This document shows positions 49,314 through 58,178 of a stretch of 64,000 nucleotides of DNA, in pieces. The notes under the pieces are model-generated. The model was not told where the DNA came from, ran no database searches, and saw only the letters and a program-made list of their open reading frames with translations. Both the position numbers and the translations under genes were made by a program. The DNA lies in the NCBI GenBank assembly GCA_902826685.1, contig CADEFT010000006.1:1-64000 (forward strand), given 5' to 3'. Source of the stretch: an uncultured Acidobacteriota bacterium (GTDB taxonomy: Bacteria > Acidobacteriota > Terriglobia > Bryobacterales > Bryobacteraceae). The first letter of the stretch is position 1; each line of letters opens with the position of its first letter.

Positions 49314-49612
49314 TCCGAAGCTAAGGATCTTAGCATCCGGTAGTGATTTCGCGAATTTTGCCGTGGGAATCCAAGCGGAACTGGACCGCCATGCCGTCCC
49401 TCCAGCCAAGATCTTCGAAAGGTTTCTGGAGACGGAGCCTCCGCATGAAAGCTCTTCTCCCCGCCGCCGGAACAGTCGCTCAGCCATCTGATGCAGTCCA
49501 TCAATGTAAGCTTTCTCCTCGCGAATCGTTGACTAAATCCGCAGAGTTACTCGGATCGATCAGCAAAGGGAATGAACCATTTACCGGGTGGGAGGACTTT
49601 GCATTGTAGCCG
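49314..49612. other. Mostly empty gap upstream of selB
   Basis: About 300 bases with no gene that I can support. On the minus strand a short frame starting near 49446 (about 38 codons, KPFEDLGWRDGMAVQFRL...) ends with TAA before selB. It has protein-like character but no recognised family, and may be a fragment of a lost gene. I see no tRNA-Sec cloverleaf here. Confidence 0.4.
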
Positions 49613-49921
49613 CTACGCGGCGGAATCGATCCGCGAGACAGAAACCTTCACCCGGTAACCCAGTCCGCTCAACAGGCGGATCAGCAGATCGCTCGACACA
49701 TTGTCCAGGTTCCCGTTCAGGATCGCGGTTACCCTGCTTCGAGACGAACCGCCGCGCTGTGCCACTTGGGCGTGGGTGAGCGCTTCATCCCGCACAATCT
49801 GCCGGAGTTTCTTGAGGAGCGCGTGCTGCACCCGCCATTCGTGCGACTCCGATCCACTCAGCCCCAGCATTCTCGCCAATGCCTCCGGAGTTCTGGCCAC
49901 CACGAGCTTAGTCTTGTTCAT
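49613..49921 (-). CDS. XRE-family antitoxin (HigA-like)
   Basis: 102 residues. The helix-turn-helix is in the C-terminal half (ALTHAQVAQRGGSSRSRVTAILNG-type, about residues 46-70). The gene follows the toxin gene and overlaps it by 14 bases, the toxin-first order of HigBA systems. It should bind both its own promoter and the toxin. Confidence 0.85.
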   Translation of the reverse strand: MNKTKLVVARTPEALARMLGLSGSESHEWRVQHALLKKLRQIVRDEALTHAQVAQRGGSSRSRVTAILNGNLDNVSSDLLIRLLSGLGYRVKVSVSRIDSAA

Positions 49922-50240
49922 CTAGCATCTCCTTCAATCGCCGCCGCCCCGTTTCAATTTCGGTTGGCGCGGTTCGCCGGGTCTTCTTTCGAAAAGCATG
50001 AAAGACCAGGATCCCTTGTGCGTTCACCGCAAAATGAAACACGCGAAATTGTCCGTTTTCGTCATGCAGACGCAGTTCCGAGACACCAGGCGCAACCGAT
50101 GGCATCAGCCTCACGAGCGGCATCCCTGGCCGTTCGCCCGCCTGCCGCAAGTAAAGAGCCATGCCGAACCGTTCGCGAATCTCACGCGGCCACGTCCGAA
50201 TCGTGTCACGCGCTTTCGGATGGAGTACGACCGGCCGCAC
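49908..50240 (-). CDS. Phage-derived Gp49-like toxin (HigB/RelE superfamily)
   Basis: 110 residues. Core strings [33 protein letters not shown] and [17 protein letters not shown] are typical of this RelE-fold mRNA interferase family. Frame and key basic residues look intact. It is divergent from the acyl-CoA carboxylase gene, with 76 bases between. Confidence 0.87.
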   Translation of the reverse strand: MRPVVLHPKARDTIRTWPREIRERFGMALYLRQAGERPGMPLVRLMPSVAPGVSELRLHDENGQFRVFHFAVNAQGILVFHAFRKKTRRTAPTEIETGRRRLKEMLDEQD

Positions 50241-50316
50241 GAATCGAGTGTATCAAAACCGGGACATCGCCTCTTTCCGCCAAGCCACGCCACCGCATGC
50301 GGTACCGTTGTCTGTT

Positions 50317-51837
50317 ATGCCTTCCAACCAATTCGACGAAGTCCGCCGCCGCCACGACGCCGCCGAAGCCGGTGGAGGCGAGGAGCGCCGCAAACGCCAG
50401 CACGCCGAAGGCAAGCTCTCCGCCCGCGAACGCATCGAACTCCTGCTCGACGAAGCCACCTTCGAGGAAACCGATAAGCTCGTCCGCCACCGCTGCCGCG
50501 ACTTCGGCATGGAAGGTCAGGTCATCGATGGCGATGGCTTCGTCACCGGCTACGGCCACATCCACGGCCGGCTGGTCTACGTCTTCGCCCAGGATTTCAC
50601 CGTTTTCGGCGGCTCCCTGTCCGAAGCCAACGCGCGCAAAATTTGCAAGATCATGGACATGGCGCTCAAAAACGGCGCCCCCGTCATCGGCCTCAACGAT
50701 TCCGGCGGCGCGCGCATTCAGGAAGGCGTCCTCTCCCTCGGCGGCTATGCCGATATCTTCCTGCGCAACACGCTTTCCTCCGGTGTCATCCCCCAGATCT
50801 CCGCCGTTCTCGGCCCCTGTGCCGGCGGCGCGGTCTACTCCCCCGCCATCACCGATTTCACTTTTATGGTCGACAAGACCAGCTACATGTTCGTCACCGG
50901 ACCCGACGTCATCAAGACCGTCACCCATGAAGACGTGACCAAGGAAAAACTCGGCGGCGCCACCACCCACAACGCCGTCAGCGGCGTGGCGCAGTTTCTC
51001 GCACAGGACGACGCCGATTGCCTGCGCATGATTCGCAAGCTGATGGAGTACCTGCCGCAGAACAACGCCGATCCCGCTCCCCGCCGCCCCACCGCCGATC
51101 CCATCGACCGCATGGAGGATTCGCTCGATACCCTGGTGCCGCCCGAATCCAACGTCCCCTACGACATCAAGGAAGTGATCCACCGCATCGTCGACGATGG
51201 CGAATTCTTCGAAGTACACGAACATTGGGCGAAGAACATCGTCATCGGCTTTGCTCACATGGACGGCCGGCCCATCGGCATCGTCGCCAATCAACCAGCC
51301 TTCCTGGCCGGCTGCCTCGATATCAATTCCTCCACCAAGGGCGCCCGGTTCGTCCGCTTCTGCGACGCCTTTCAGATCCCCATCCTCACGCTCGAAGACG
51401 TCCCCGGCTTCCTCCCAGGCACCGAGCAGGAGTTCGGCGGCATCATCCGCCACGGCGCCAAACTCCTCTACGCTTATGCCGAAGCCACGGTGCCCAAAAT
51501 CACCGTGATCACGCGCAAAGCCTACGGCGGCGCCTACTGCGTCATGGGCTCGAAACATCTGCGCTGCGACGTCAATCTCGCCTACCCCACCGCCGAAATC
51601 GCCGTCATGGGCGCCGAGGGTGCCGCCGCTATCCTATATAAGCGCGAGGCCACCCCCGAGAAAATCAACGAATACCGCCAGCGGTTCGCCAACCCCTTCA
51701 TCGCCGCCGAGCACGGCTTCGTCGATGACGTCATCGAGCCCCGCCAGACCCGGCCCCGCGTCATCAAAGCCCTGCGCATGCTTGAAAACAAGGTGGATAC
51801 CATGCCCCGCAAGAAGCACGGCAACATTCCTTTATAG
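50317..51837 (+). CDS. pccB: Acyl-CoA carboxylase beta (carboxyltransferase) subunit, propionyl-CoA type
   Basis: 506 residues from the ATG at 50317. Carboxyltransferase domain strings: [57 protein letters not shown], and in the C-terminal half [19 protein letters not shown] and [14 protein letters not shown]. It transfers CO2 from biotin to an acyl-CoA, most likely propionyl-CoA (methylmalonyl-CoA pathway). The biotin carboxylase (alpha) subunit is not adjacent. Confidence 0.92.
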   Translation: MPSNQFDEVRRRHDAAEAGGGEERRKRQHAEGKLSARERIELLLDEATFEETDKLVRHRCRDFGMEGQVIDGDGFVTGYGHIHGRLVYVFAQDFTVFGGSLSEANARKICKIMDMALKNGAPVIGLNDSGGARIQEGVLSLGGYADIFLRNTLSSGVIPQISAVLGPCAGGAVYSPAITDFTFMVDKTSYMFVTGPDVIKTVTHEDVTKEKLGGATTHNAVSGVAQFLAQDDADCLRMIRKLMEYLPQNNADPAPRRPTADPIDRMEDSLDTLVPPESNVPYDIKEVIHRIVDDGEFFEVHEHWAKNIVIGFAHMDGRPIGIVANQPAFLAGCLDINSSTKGARFVRFCDAFQIPILTLEDVPGFLPGTEQEFGGIIRHGAKLLYAYAEATVPKITVITRKAYGGAYCVMGSKHLRCDVNLAYPTAEIAVMGAEGAAAILYKREATPEKINEYRQRFANPFIAAEHGFVDDVIEPRQTRPRVIKALRMLENKVDTMPRKKHGNIPL

Positions 51838-51855
51838 TTAGCCGCCATCCTATAA

Positions 51856-51877
51856 AACATTTGCATTCCTAAATGTT
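51856..51877. promoter_or_regulatory. Inverted repeat upstream of glgC
   Basis: AACATTT (51856-51862) and AAATGTT (51871-51877) form a 7-base stem with an 8-base loop, in an AT-rich leader otherwise foreign to this GC-rich DNA. It may be an operator or a small hairpin at the end of the preceding gene. No U-run follows. Confidence 0.4.
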
Positions 51878-51926
51878 CCGGTTGCATGCGTAAACCAGTT
51901 CGTCCACAATAGGTTTCGGAGAACCC

Positions 51927-53180
51927 ATGCAGCTTCGAGTCCTGGCCTTCGTACTCGCCGGCGGAAAAGGTACCCGGCTCTATCCTCTTACCAAGGAACG
52001 CGCCAAACCCGCGGTTCCTTTCGGCGGCCAGTACCGTATTGTCGATTTCGTGCTCAGCAACCTGGTGAACTCCGGCGTTCACTCCATCTATGTGCTGATC
52101 CAATTCAAGAGCCAGTCGCTGCTGCAGCACCTGCGCGACGGCTGGGAATCCACCAGCCTGCTCAAGAGCCACTTCATTATTCCGGTGCCCGCCCAGATGC
52201 GGACCACCGGTGAGACGTGGTATCGCGGCACCGCCGACGCCATTTACCAGAACATCAACCTCATCGAACAGGCCGATCCGCACCTGGTCTGCATCTTCGG
52301 CGCCGATCATATCTACCGCATGAACATTCGCGAGATGATCGAGTTCCACGAAGCCAAGCGGGCGCAGGTCTCGGTCGCCGCCATTCCGGTCGAGAAGAGG
52401 CTCTCCAAGGAATTCGGCGCCATTGAGGTGGCAGGCGACGGGCGCATCCAGGGCTTTCACGAAAAGAAAGAGGACGTGCCGCCGATGCCCGGCGATCCCA
52501 GCATGTTCTATGCCTCGATGGGCAACTACATCTTCTCCACCGGCTGTCTGTTGCGCGAACTCTACGCCGACGCCGAGCGCGAAGATTCCACCCACGACTT
52601 CGGCCGCGACATTTTGCCGGGCCTGGTGAGCCGCGGCGATATGTACGCCTACGATTTCCGCACCAACCGCATTCCTGGCGATCCCGAAGGAGCCGAAGCC
52701 TACTGGCGAGACGTCGGTACCCTTGATGCCTATTACGACGCCTGCATGGATTTACGCGCCGTCAGCCCCAAGCTCAACCTGTTCAATCGCCAGTGGCCGC
52801 TGCGCAGCGCCGCCTACGACGATCCGCCCGCCAAGTTTACCTTCGACGACCAGGGCCGCCGCGGCCACGCGCTCGATTCGGTCGTCGCCGGCGGGACCAT
52901 TCTTTCCGGTGGACGCGTCAAGAACTCGGTATTGGGCCGGGGCGTCAAAGTCCATACCGGCGCCGAGGTCGAAGATTCCGTCATCTTCGATAACTGCGAC
53001 ATCGGCCGCCATTCGAGAATCCGGCGCGCCATTTTGGATAAGAACGTTCGGGTCGCCGAAGGTACCGTGATCGGCTACGACCAGGCGAGCGACCGCGAGT
53101 TGTACTACGTCACAGAGAGCGGAATTGTGGTAGTGGAAGGGCGGCGTTCCCGTGTCGAGATCGCTTCCATGCAGTTGTAA
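51927..53180 (+). CDS. glgC: Glucose-1-phosphate adenylyltransferase
   Basis: 417 residues. Makes ADP-glucose for glycogen. Nucleotide site: FVLAGGKGTRLYPLTKERAKPAVPF; sugar and catalytic parts: YRIVDFVLSN, GTADAIYQN, FGADHIYRMN and IPVEKRLSKEFGAIEV. A C-terminal left-handed helix domain follows. It is full length; the regulatory residues were not compared. No other glg gene is nearby. The in-frame region after its stop begins the WalJ-like gene. Confidence 0.96.
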   Translation: MQLRVLAFVLAGGKGTRLYPLTKERAKPAVPFGGQYRIVDFVLSNLVNSGVHSIYVLIQFKSQSLLQHLRDGWESTSLLKSHFIIPVPAQMRTTGETWYRGTADAIYQNINLIEQADPHLVCIFGADHIYRMNIREMIEFHEAKRAQVSVAAIPVEKRLSKEFGAIEVAGDGRIQGFHEKKEDVPPMPGDPSMFYASMGNYIFSTGCLLRELYADAEREDSTHDFGRDILPGLVSRGDMYAYDFRTNRIPGDPEGAEAYWRDVGTLDAYYDACMDLRAVSPKLNLFNRQWPLRSAAYDDPPAKFTFDDQGRRGHALDSVVAGGTILSGGRVKNSVLGRGVKVHTGAEVEDSVIFDNCDIGRHSRIRRAILDKNVRVAEGTVIGYDQASDRELYYVTESGIVVVEGRRSRVEIASMQL

Positions 53181-53196
53181 GACCGAAGAGACAAAC

Positions 53197-53202
53197 AGGA
53201 GG
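53197..53202 (+). promoter_or_regulatory. Shine-Dalgarno AGGAGG in front of an ATC start
   Basis: A perfect AGGAGG lies 5 bases before the ATC at 53208. In frame there is no ATG, GTG or TTG between the glgC stop and 53414. The site therefore decides the start of the following gene. Confidence 0.65.
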
Positions 53203-53207
53203 CCATC

Positions 53208-53978
53208 ATCGTTCGAGTTTGTGCATTAGCCAGCAGCAGTTCCGGGAACACGACTTTCGTCGGTACCGGCCGCACCCGCATCCTTATCGATGCCGGCCTG
53301 TGCCGCCGCGACACGTTCCAGCGCCTGGCCGAGATCGGCGAGGATCCGGAGAAGCTCGACGCCATCGTCATCACCCATGAGCATGGCGATCATATCGCCG
53401 GCCTGCTGCCCCTGGTGCGCCGCCTGCGCATTCCCGTCTTTCTCACCCATCTCACCGCCCCGCTCATCGATTGGGGCGGCTTTCATCCCATCGTCGAAAC
53501 CTTCCAGGCGGGCACCAGCTTTCGCATCGGCGATATCGACGTCGCAAGCTTCACCATTCCCCACGACGCCATCGACCCGGTGGGCTACAGCGTGCGCGCC
53601 GAAGGCGTCAAGATCGACGTCGTCACCGATTTGGGCTACATGCCGGAATCGATCTGCCATCATCTGCGCGGCTCCAACTTCCTGCTGCTGGAATCCAATC
53701 ACGACCTCGACATGCTGAAGGTCGGCCCATACCCCTGGTCGGTAAAACAGCGCGTCATGGGGCGGCGGGGCCATCTTTCAAACGACGTCGTTTCAGGCTT
53801 CATCCGCGACAGCCTCGACACCTCCATTGCCACCCTGATGCTCGGCCATCTGAGCGAGCATAATAACCACCCGGAAATCGTGCGCCTCACCGCCGCGCAA
53901 GCGCTCGAGTCCCGCGGCATCGAAGCGAACCTCGTCATCGCCGAGCCGGGAAGACAATCCGAAGTGTTCGTGTATTAG
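53208..53978 (+). CDS. Metallo-beta-lactamase-fold hydrolase, WalJ/YycJ-like, probable ATC start
   Basis: 256 residues if translation begins at ATC 53208. The family start VRVCALASSSSGNTTFV is encoded from 53211, so the N-terminus is real, yet no usual start codon precedes it in frame. The next ATG, at 53415, would remove the metal site THEHGDH. The rest is intact (FLTHLTAPLI, IPHDAIDPVGYS, LLLESNHDLDML, LGHLSEHNNHP). WalJ-like proteins are linked to replication, cell-wall or DNA-repair control; the role here is unknown. Alternatives are a sequencing error, or ATT/ATC initiation as known for E. coli infC (ATT). Confidence 0.85.
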   Translation: MVRVCALASSSSGNTTFVGTGRTRILIDAGLCRRDTFQRLAEIGEDPEKLDAIVITHEHGDHIAGLLPLVRRLRIPVFLTHLTAPLIDWGGFHPIVETFQAGTSFRIGDIDVASFTIPHDAIDPVGYSVRAEGVKIDVVTDLGYMPESICHHLRGSNFLLLESNHDLDMLKVGPYPWSVKQRVMGRRGHLSNDVVSGFIRDSLDTSIATLMLGHLSEHNNHPEIVRLTAAQALESRGIEANLVIAEPGRQSEVFVY

Positions 53979-53996
53979 GCCGTCAGAAGCGAACAG

Positions 53997-54011
53997 GGAC
54001 CGGCGCGGTCC
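53997..54011. terminator. Perfect hairpin GGACCG-GCG-CGGTCC (terminator-like, no U-tract)
   Basis: A 6-base perfect stem with a 3-base loop lies between the convergent WalJ-like and VapC genes. The lack of a following T-run on either strand makes an intrinsic terminator uncertain. Confidence 0.35.
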
Positions 54012-54033
54012 TCCAAAACATCAGGAACTGCGC

Positions 54034-54444
54034 TTACGCCGGTCTCCGTTGTTCGCGGTGCCTCAGAAGTTGCGGGATCTTGAGGAAATGCTGGTCCCGC
54101 GTAATCAGCGTCAGGTCGTGCTCCAAAACCATCGCCGCGATCCACAGGTCGTTATCCGGCACCGGCGTTCCGGCCCGCTTCAATTGAACGAATAGCCGCG
54201 CATAATGCTCCGCCGTCTCCCGCCCTGGAAACAGGATCGACACCGTCGATTTGGCCAGGAACGATTGCAGCAACCGTGCGTTCTTCGGCTGCCGCGTCCC
54301 GCCCTGGAACCCTGCCTTGATCTCGCCAAGCGCAACCAGCGGCAGCCACACCTCGTCGCAGATATCCAGATATTCCGCCAACGCCCGGTCGCCGCGGAAC
54401 AAATCCGTGAGCCGGTTGGTGTCGATCGCGACTCTCACTTCCAC
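54034..54444 (-). CDS. PIN-domain ribonuclease toxin (VapC)
   Basis: 136 residues. PIN signatures: first Asp in AIDTNRLTDLF, Glu in LVALGEIKAGF and the acidic pair in PVPDNDLWIAAM, with a last conserved Asp in LITRDQHF. The active site appears complete. It follows and overlaps its antitoxin gene by 10 bases. Such toxins cleave specific tRNAs or rRNA. Confidence 0.9.
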   Translation of the reverse strand: MEVRVAIDTNRLTDLFRGDRALAEYLDICDEVWLPLVALGEIKAGFQGGTRQPKNARLLQSFLAKSTVSILFPGRETAEHYARLFVQLKRAGTPVPDNDLWIAAMVLEHDLTLITRDQHFLKIPQLLRHREQRRPA

Positions 54445-54692
54445 TTATCCCGGTCGATCCGGCGCTGGGATTTCATCACGTCGTCGAAGTCCGGATCGTC
54501 CGCCCATTGGCCCACCAGATCCGAAAAATCCGCCTTCTTTCCCCGGCCGATGGTGGATCGCGTCAGGTCGTTCACAATCAGTTGATTCAGGCTGATCTTC
54601 TGCTGGGCCGCGCGGCGCCGCAACGCCGCATCCACCTCGCCGGAGATGCCTCGAATCGTGTATTGCAAACCCACCTTGAGATTCACCTTCAT
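54435..54692 (-). CDS. Ribbon-helix-helix antitoxin (VapB/FitA-like)
   Basis: 85 residues. The N-terminal RHH DNA-binding part (YTIRGISGEVDAALRRRAA) is followed by the toxin-binding tail (FDDVMKSQRRIDRDKW), a pattern shared by antitoxins of PIN toxins. It lies downstream of the second YjbQ gene. Confidence 0.85.
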   Translation of the reverse strand: MKVNLKVGLQYTIRGISGEVDAALRRRAAQQKISLNQLIVNDLTRSTIGRGKKADFSDLVGQWADDPDFDDVMKSQRRIDRDKWK

Positions 54693-54724
54693 GCCTACAT
54701 GCTATCACTATCCGCAGGCACCGC

Positions 54725-55138
54725 CTACTCCCCAATCACCTTAATCACCAGCCGCTTCGGCCGCTGCCCATCGAACTCGGCATAGTAAACCTGCTGCCAT
54801 GGCCCCAAATCCAACTTGCCCCGCGTCACCGGCACAATCACCTGGTGATGCACCAGCAGACTCTTCAGATGCGAATCCCCGTTATCCTCGCCCGTGCGGT
54901 GATGCCGGTAGTTCTTCCTGTATGGCGCCAGATGCTCCAGCCACTCGTCGATATCGCCGATCAATCCGTCCTCGGCATCGTTGACCCAGACGCCCGCGGT
55001 GATGTGCATGGCCGAAACCAGCACCATGCCTTCGGCGATCTCCGACGCCGCCACCGCCGACGCCACCCACTCCGTGATATTGACGTACTCACGGCGCTTC
55101 TGCGTCTGAAACACCAGGTACTCGGTGTGTGATTTCAT
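54725..55138 (-). CDS. YjbQ/UPF0047 family protein (paralogue 2)
   Basis: 137 residues from the ATG at 55138, which lies inside the end of rlmB (50-base overlap). Conserved blocks: [37 protein letters not shown] and [14 protein letters not shown]. It is only distantly similar to paralogue 1. Both copies sit next to a PIN-domain module. Confidence 0.88.
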   Translation of the reverse strand: MKSHTEYLVFQTQKRREYVNITEWVASAVAASEIAEGMVLVSAMHITAGVWVNDAEDGLIGDIDEWLEHLAPYRKNYRHHRTGEDNGDSHLKSLLVHHQVIVPVTRGKLDLGPWQQVYYAEFDGQRPKRLVIKVIGE

Positions 55139-55859
55139 CCCCCCCGCCTTTCCTGGCCCGCCGGCGCCATTCAAACAACACCACACCCGCCGCCACCGAA
55201 ACGTTCAGCGACGCGATCGCACCCGCCATCGGAATCCGCACTACGAAGTCGCACTGCTTTCGCACATGCTCATGCAGCCCCTTGCCCTCGCCGCCAAACA
55301 CGAACACCGTCGGCGCCGCGTAGTCCACCGCGTCGTAGTCCTCCCCGCCGCGTTCGTCCACACCGTAAATCCAGAAGCCGCGCTCTTTCAGACGGTCGAG
55401 TTCCTGCCGCACGTTGACTACGCGCACCACCGGCAGATGCTCAATCGCCCCGGCCGACGCCTTGGCCACTGTCTCGGTCAAACCCGCCGCGCGCCGCTCG
55501 GGAATCATCACCGCATCGGCGCCCGCCGCATGCGCCGTGCGAACGATCGCACCCAGATTGTGCGGATCCTCCACGCCATCGAGCACCACCAGGCACCGCG
55601 CATCCGCCGCCGCCTCTTCCGGAGCCGCATACTCCTTCGCCGCCCCCATCGCCACCACGCCCTGGTGCACCGCGCTTCGCGCCGCACGGTCGAGCGCATC
55701 GCGCGGTTCAAACCGCACCGGCACTTTCGCGCGGCGGCAAAGGTCGACAATCTCCTGCACCTTCGGTCCGCCCGCGCCCTTGGCGATCATGACGCGCTCC
55801 AGCGGCCGTCCCGCCAGCAGCGCTTCTCGAACCGGATGGATTCCAGCCAGTATGCTCAC
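55089..55859 (-). CDS. rlmB: 23S rRNA (guanosine-2'-O)-methyltransferase RlmB
   Basis: 256 residues of the SpoU/TrmH family. The N-terminal substrate-binding part starts [15 protein letters not shown]; the knotted methyltransferase domain has [29 protein letters not shown] and [18 protein letters not shown]. It methylates the ribose of G2251 in 23S rRNA (E. coli numbering). Confidence 0.92.
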   Translation of the reverse strand: MSILAGIHPVREALLAGRPLERVMIAKGAGGPKVQEIVDLCRRAKVPVRFEPRDALDRAARSAVHQGVVAMGAAKEYAAPEEAAADARCLVVLDGVEDPHNLGAIVRTAHAAGADAVMIPERRAAGLTETVAKASAGAIEHLPVVRVVNVRQELDRLKERGFWIYGVDERGGEDYDAVDYAAPTVFVFGGEGKGLHEHVRKQCDFVVRIPMAGAIASLNVSVAAGVVLFEWRRRARKGGGDEITHRVPGVSDAEAP

Positions 55860-55903
55860 TCGCGCCAGTATAGCCGCATGGCTCGTGCGGTAGACTGTGC
55901 TCG

Positions 55904-56986
55904 ATGCAATTCTTCCCTCTGCTGCTCGCCCTATCGCTCAGCGCCGCCGATGCCACCCATGCCGTCGTCTACAAGGAATCCGGCCGCTTCGGCGGCTGGC
56001 CCGCCAATCATGGCGCCTGGGCGTGGGGCAACGAATTGCTCGTTGGCTTCGAAGCCGGGTACTTCGAAAAGAAAGAGCGCGGCCACGCCATCGATTACTC
56101 CAAGCCCGCCGCTCACGTTCTCGCCCGCTCGCTCGACGGCGGCCAGACCTGGAAGATCGAAGAGCCGGAAAGTCTCAAAGCGCCGCCCGGCGTCAAGCAG
56201 GCCAACGTGCCTACCGAAGCCGGGAAACCGGCCGTTCCCTGCCCTGGCGGCATCGATTTCACGCACCCCGATTTCGCCATGACCTGGCGCATGGCCAGCA
56301 TCCATACCGGCCCCAGCCGCTTCTACTATTCCTACGATCGCGGCAAAACCTGGAAGGGTCCCTTCGAATCTCCAGAGTTCGGCACCAAGGGCGTCGCCGC
56401 CCGCACCGACTACATCGTCAACGGCAAACACGACGCCACCGTCTTCCTCACCGCCGCCAAGCAGGATGGCAAAGAAGGCCGCGTCTTCTGCGCCCGCACC
56501 AGGGATGGCGGCAAAACCTGGAACCTTCTCTCCTTCATCGGCGAGGAGCCGCCCGACTACGCCATCATGCCTTCCTCCTTGCGTATCGGACCCAAATCGA
56601 TTCTCACCACCTTCCGCCGCCGCCCCTGGATCGAAGCCTGGCGCTCGGACGACGATGGACTGACTTGGCGCTCGCTCGGCAAGCCGGTCGATTCCACCGG
56701 CGGCGGCAATCCGCCCAGCCTCGTGCGATTGAAGGATGGCCGCCTCGCCCTCACTTACGGCTACCGGTCCGAACCTTACTCGATCCGCGCCCGTCTTTCC
56801 TCCGATAACGGCGCCTCCTGGGGTCCCGATGTCATCCTCCGCCAGGACGGCGGCGCCTGGGATCTCGGCTATACGCGCACGCTCGTGCGCCCCGACGGCA
56901 AGCTGGTTACCGTCTACTATTACAACGACAACAAGGACCAGGAACGCTACATCGGGGCGACGATCTGGGAAGCGCCCGCGCGTTGA
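55904..56986 (+). CDS. Secreted sialidase-like (BNR/Asp-box) six-bladed propeller protein
   Basis: 360 residues with a short signal peptide. At least five Asp boxes are visible: SLDGGQTW, SYDRGKTW, TRDGGKTW, SDDDGLTW and SSDNGASW. The Arg triad of true sialidases cannot be confirmed by eye; many acidobacterial relatives are of unknown activity. It stands alone, followed by a 110-base gap before the lipid operon. Confidence 0.85.
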   Translation: MQFFPLLLALSLSAADATHAVVYKESGRFGGWPANHGAWAWGNELLVGFEAGYFEKKERGHAIDYSKPAAHVLARSLDGGQTWKIEEPESLKAPPGVKQANVPTEAGKPAVPCPGGIDFTHPDFAMTWRMASIHTGPSRFYYSYDRGKTWKGPFESPEFGTKGVAARTDYIVNGKHDATVFLTAAKQDGKEGRVFCARTRDGGKTWNLLSFIGEEPPDYAIMPSSLRIGPKSILTTFRRRPWIEAWRSDDDGLTWRSLGKPVDSTGGGNPPSLVRLKDGRLALTYGYRSEPYSIRARLSSDNGASWGPDVILRQDGGAWDLGYTRTLVRPDGKLVTVYYYNDNKDQERYIGATIWEAPAR

Positions 56987-57096
56987 ACACTGTCCGGAAT
57001 TTCTGACACCTGTCGGCGAAATCAGCCGCCGCCAGCGCCTCCGACATTGAAAACAAATTACTTCCACCCGGCCATTGGCGTGCCCTCCTTGTGGGC

Positions 57097-57798
57097 ATGA
57101 CCAACGCAGCCACGATCACCCAACTACAAAGCCAGCCCTTCCGCGACGCCAAGCGTGTGCAGCAAAGCCTGCTCGCCGGACTGGAAAAGCGCGTCCTCGT
57201 CTGGATGGCGCATCGCCTTCCGCACTCGATCAACGCCGATCACCTGACCATTCTCGGCTTCGCCTCCATGATCGCCGCCGGAGTGGCTTACTCGTTCGCC
57301 GGCACTTACCCCGCCGCCTTATTCATCGTAAACTTCCTACTTATCCTCAACTGGTTCGGCGATTCCATGGACGGCACCGTCGCCCGCGTCCGTAACAAGC
57401 TGCGCCCCCGCTACGGCTTCTATGTCGATCACATCATCGACGCTCTCAGCGCGCTCTTCCTGTTTGCCGGCCTTGGCTTTTCGGGCTACATGAGCGAACG
57501 CGTGGCCATCGGAATGCTCACCGGCTACTTACTTCTGGCCATCAATTCCTACCTCGCCACGCATTCGATGGGCGTCTTTTCCATCTCCTGGTGGAAGTTC
57601 AGCCCCACCGAGATGCGCATCCTTCTCGCCATTGGAAATACCGTGGCCTATTTCTGGCCCCGCACGCGCCTGTTCGGCCCCGAATATCTCTTCTTCGATG
57701 CCGCCGGCGCCGTGGCCATCGCCGCCATGGCGGTGGTACTGGTGGTAACGGTGATTCGCAACACCGCCGCTCTTTACGAAGCGGAGCCGCTATCATGA
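57097..57798 (+). CDS. CDP-alcohol phosphatidyltransferase-family membrane enzyme
   Basis: 233 residues. The family active-site motif D-x2-D-G-x2-A-R-x8-G-x3-D-x3-D is complete: GDSMDGTVARVRNK, then YGFYVDHIID. Around six membrane segments. It transfers an alcohol-phosphate group from a CDP-activated donor; the acceptor is unknown. The ATG at 57097 is preferred to the GTG at 57091. It is coupled to the GtrA gene by ATGA. Confidence 0.9.
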   Translation: MTNAATITQLQSQPFRDAKRVQQSLLAGLEKRVLVWMAHRLPHSINADHLTILGFASMIAAGVAYSFAGTYPAALFIVNFLLILNWFGDSMDGTVARVRNKLRPRYGFYVDHIIDALSALFLFAGLGFSGYMSERVAIGMLTGYLLLAINSYLATHSMGVFSISWWKFSPTEMRILLAIGNTVAYFWPRTRLFGPEYLFFDAAGAVAIAAMAVVLVVTVIRNTAALYEAEPLS

Positions 57799-58178
57799 AA
57801 ACGCTCTTTCGCTATCAAATGGTGGGCCTGGCCGGCGTGTTCGTCCAGCTTGGCATGCTCTCGCTGCTTCAAAGCCTGTTCGGATTGCACTACCTGGCCG
57901 CCACCGTACTGGCCGTCGAGACCGCCGTACTGCACAACTACTGGTGGCACTGGAAGTGGACTTGGGGGGCGCGGAGGGCGCCCCTCTCAAGCCTGGCGCG
58001 CTTCCAATTCACAACGGGGCTGGTCTCCATCCTGGGCAACGCCGCCGGGGTTAAGTTACTGGTAGAACTTACAGGATTACCAAGCGTAGCGGCTAGTGCT
58101 ATCAGCATCGCTTGTCTCTTCTTTTGCAATTTTCTGACCGCGGACCGCTTCGTCTTTCGTAAAATCGAAACTGAGTGA
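57795..58178 (+). CDS. GtrA-like membrane protein
   Basis: 127 residues with four membrane segments (FRYQMVGLAGVFVQLGML; YLAATVLAVETAVLHNYWW; FNFL-type last segment). GtrA-like proteins are proposed to flip polyprenyl-linked sugars across the membrane. Its ATG overlaps the previous stop and its stop overlaps the next GTG, so it lies in a tight three-gene operon. Confidence 0.88.
   Translation: MKTLFRYQMVGLAGVFVQLGMLSLLQSLFGLHYLAATVLAVETAVLHNYWWHWKWTWGARRAPLSSLARFQFTTGLVSILGNAAGVKLLVELTGLPSVAASAISIACLFFCNFLTADRFVFRKIETE

Noticed and set aside
49314..49612. Possible tRNA-Sec next to selB
   Set aside because: No long acceptor or extra arm could be found by eye.
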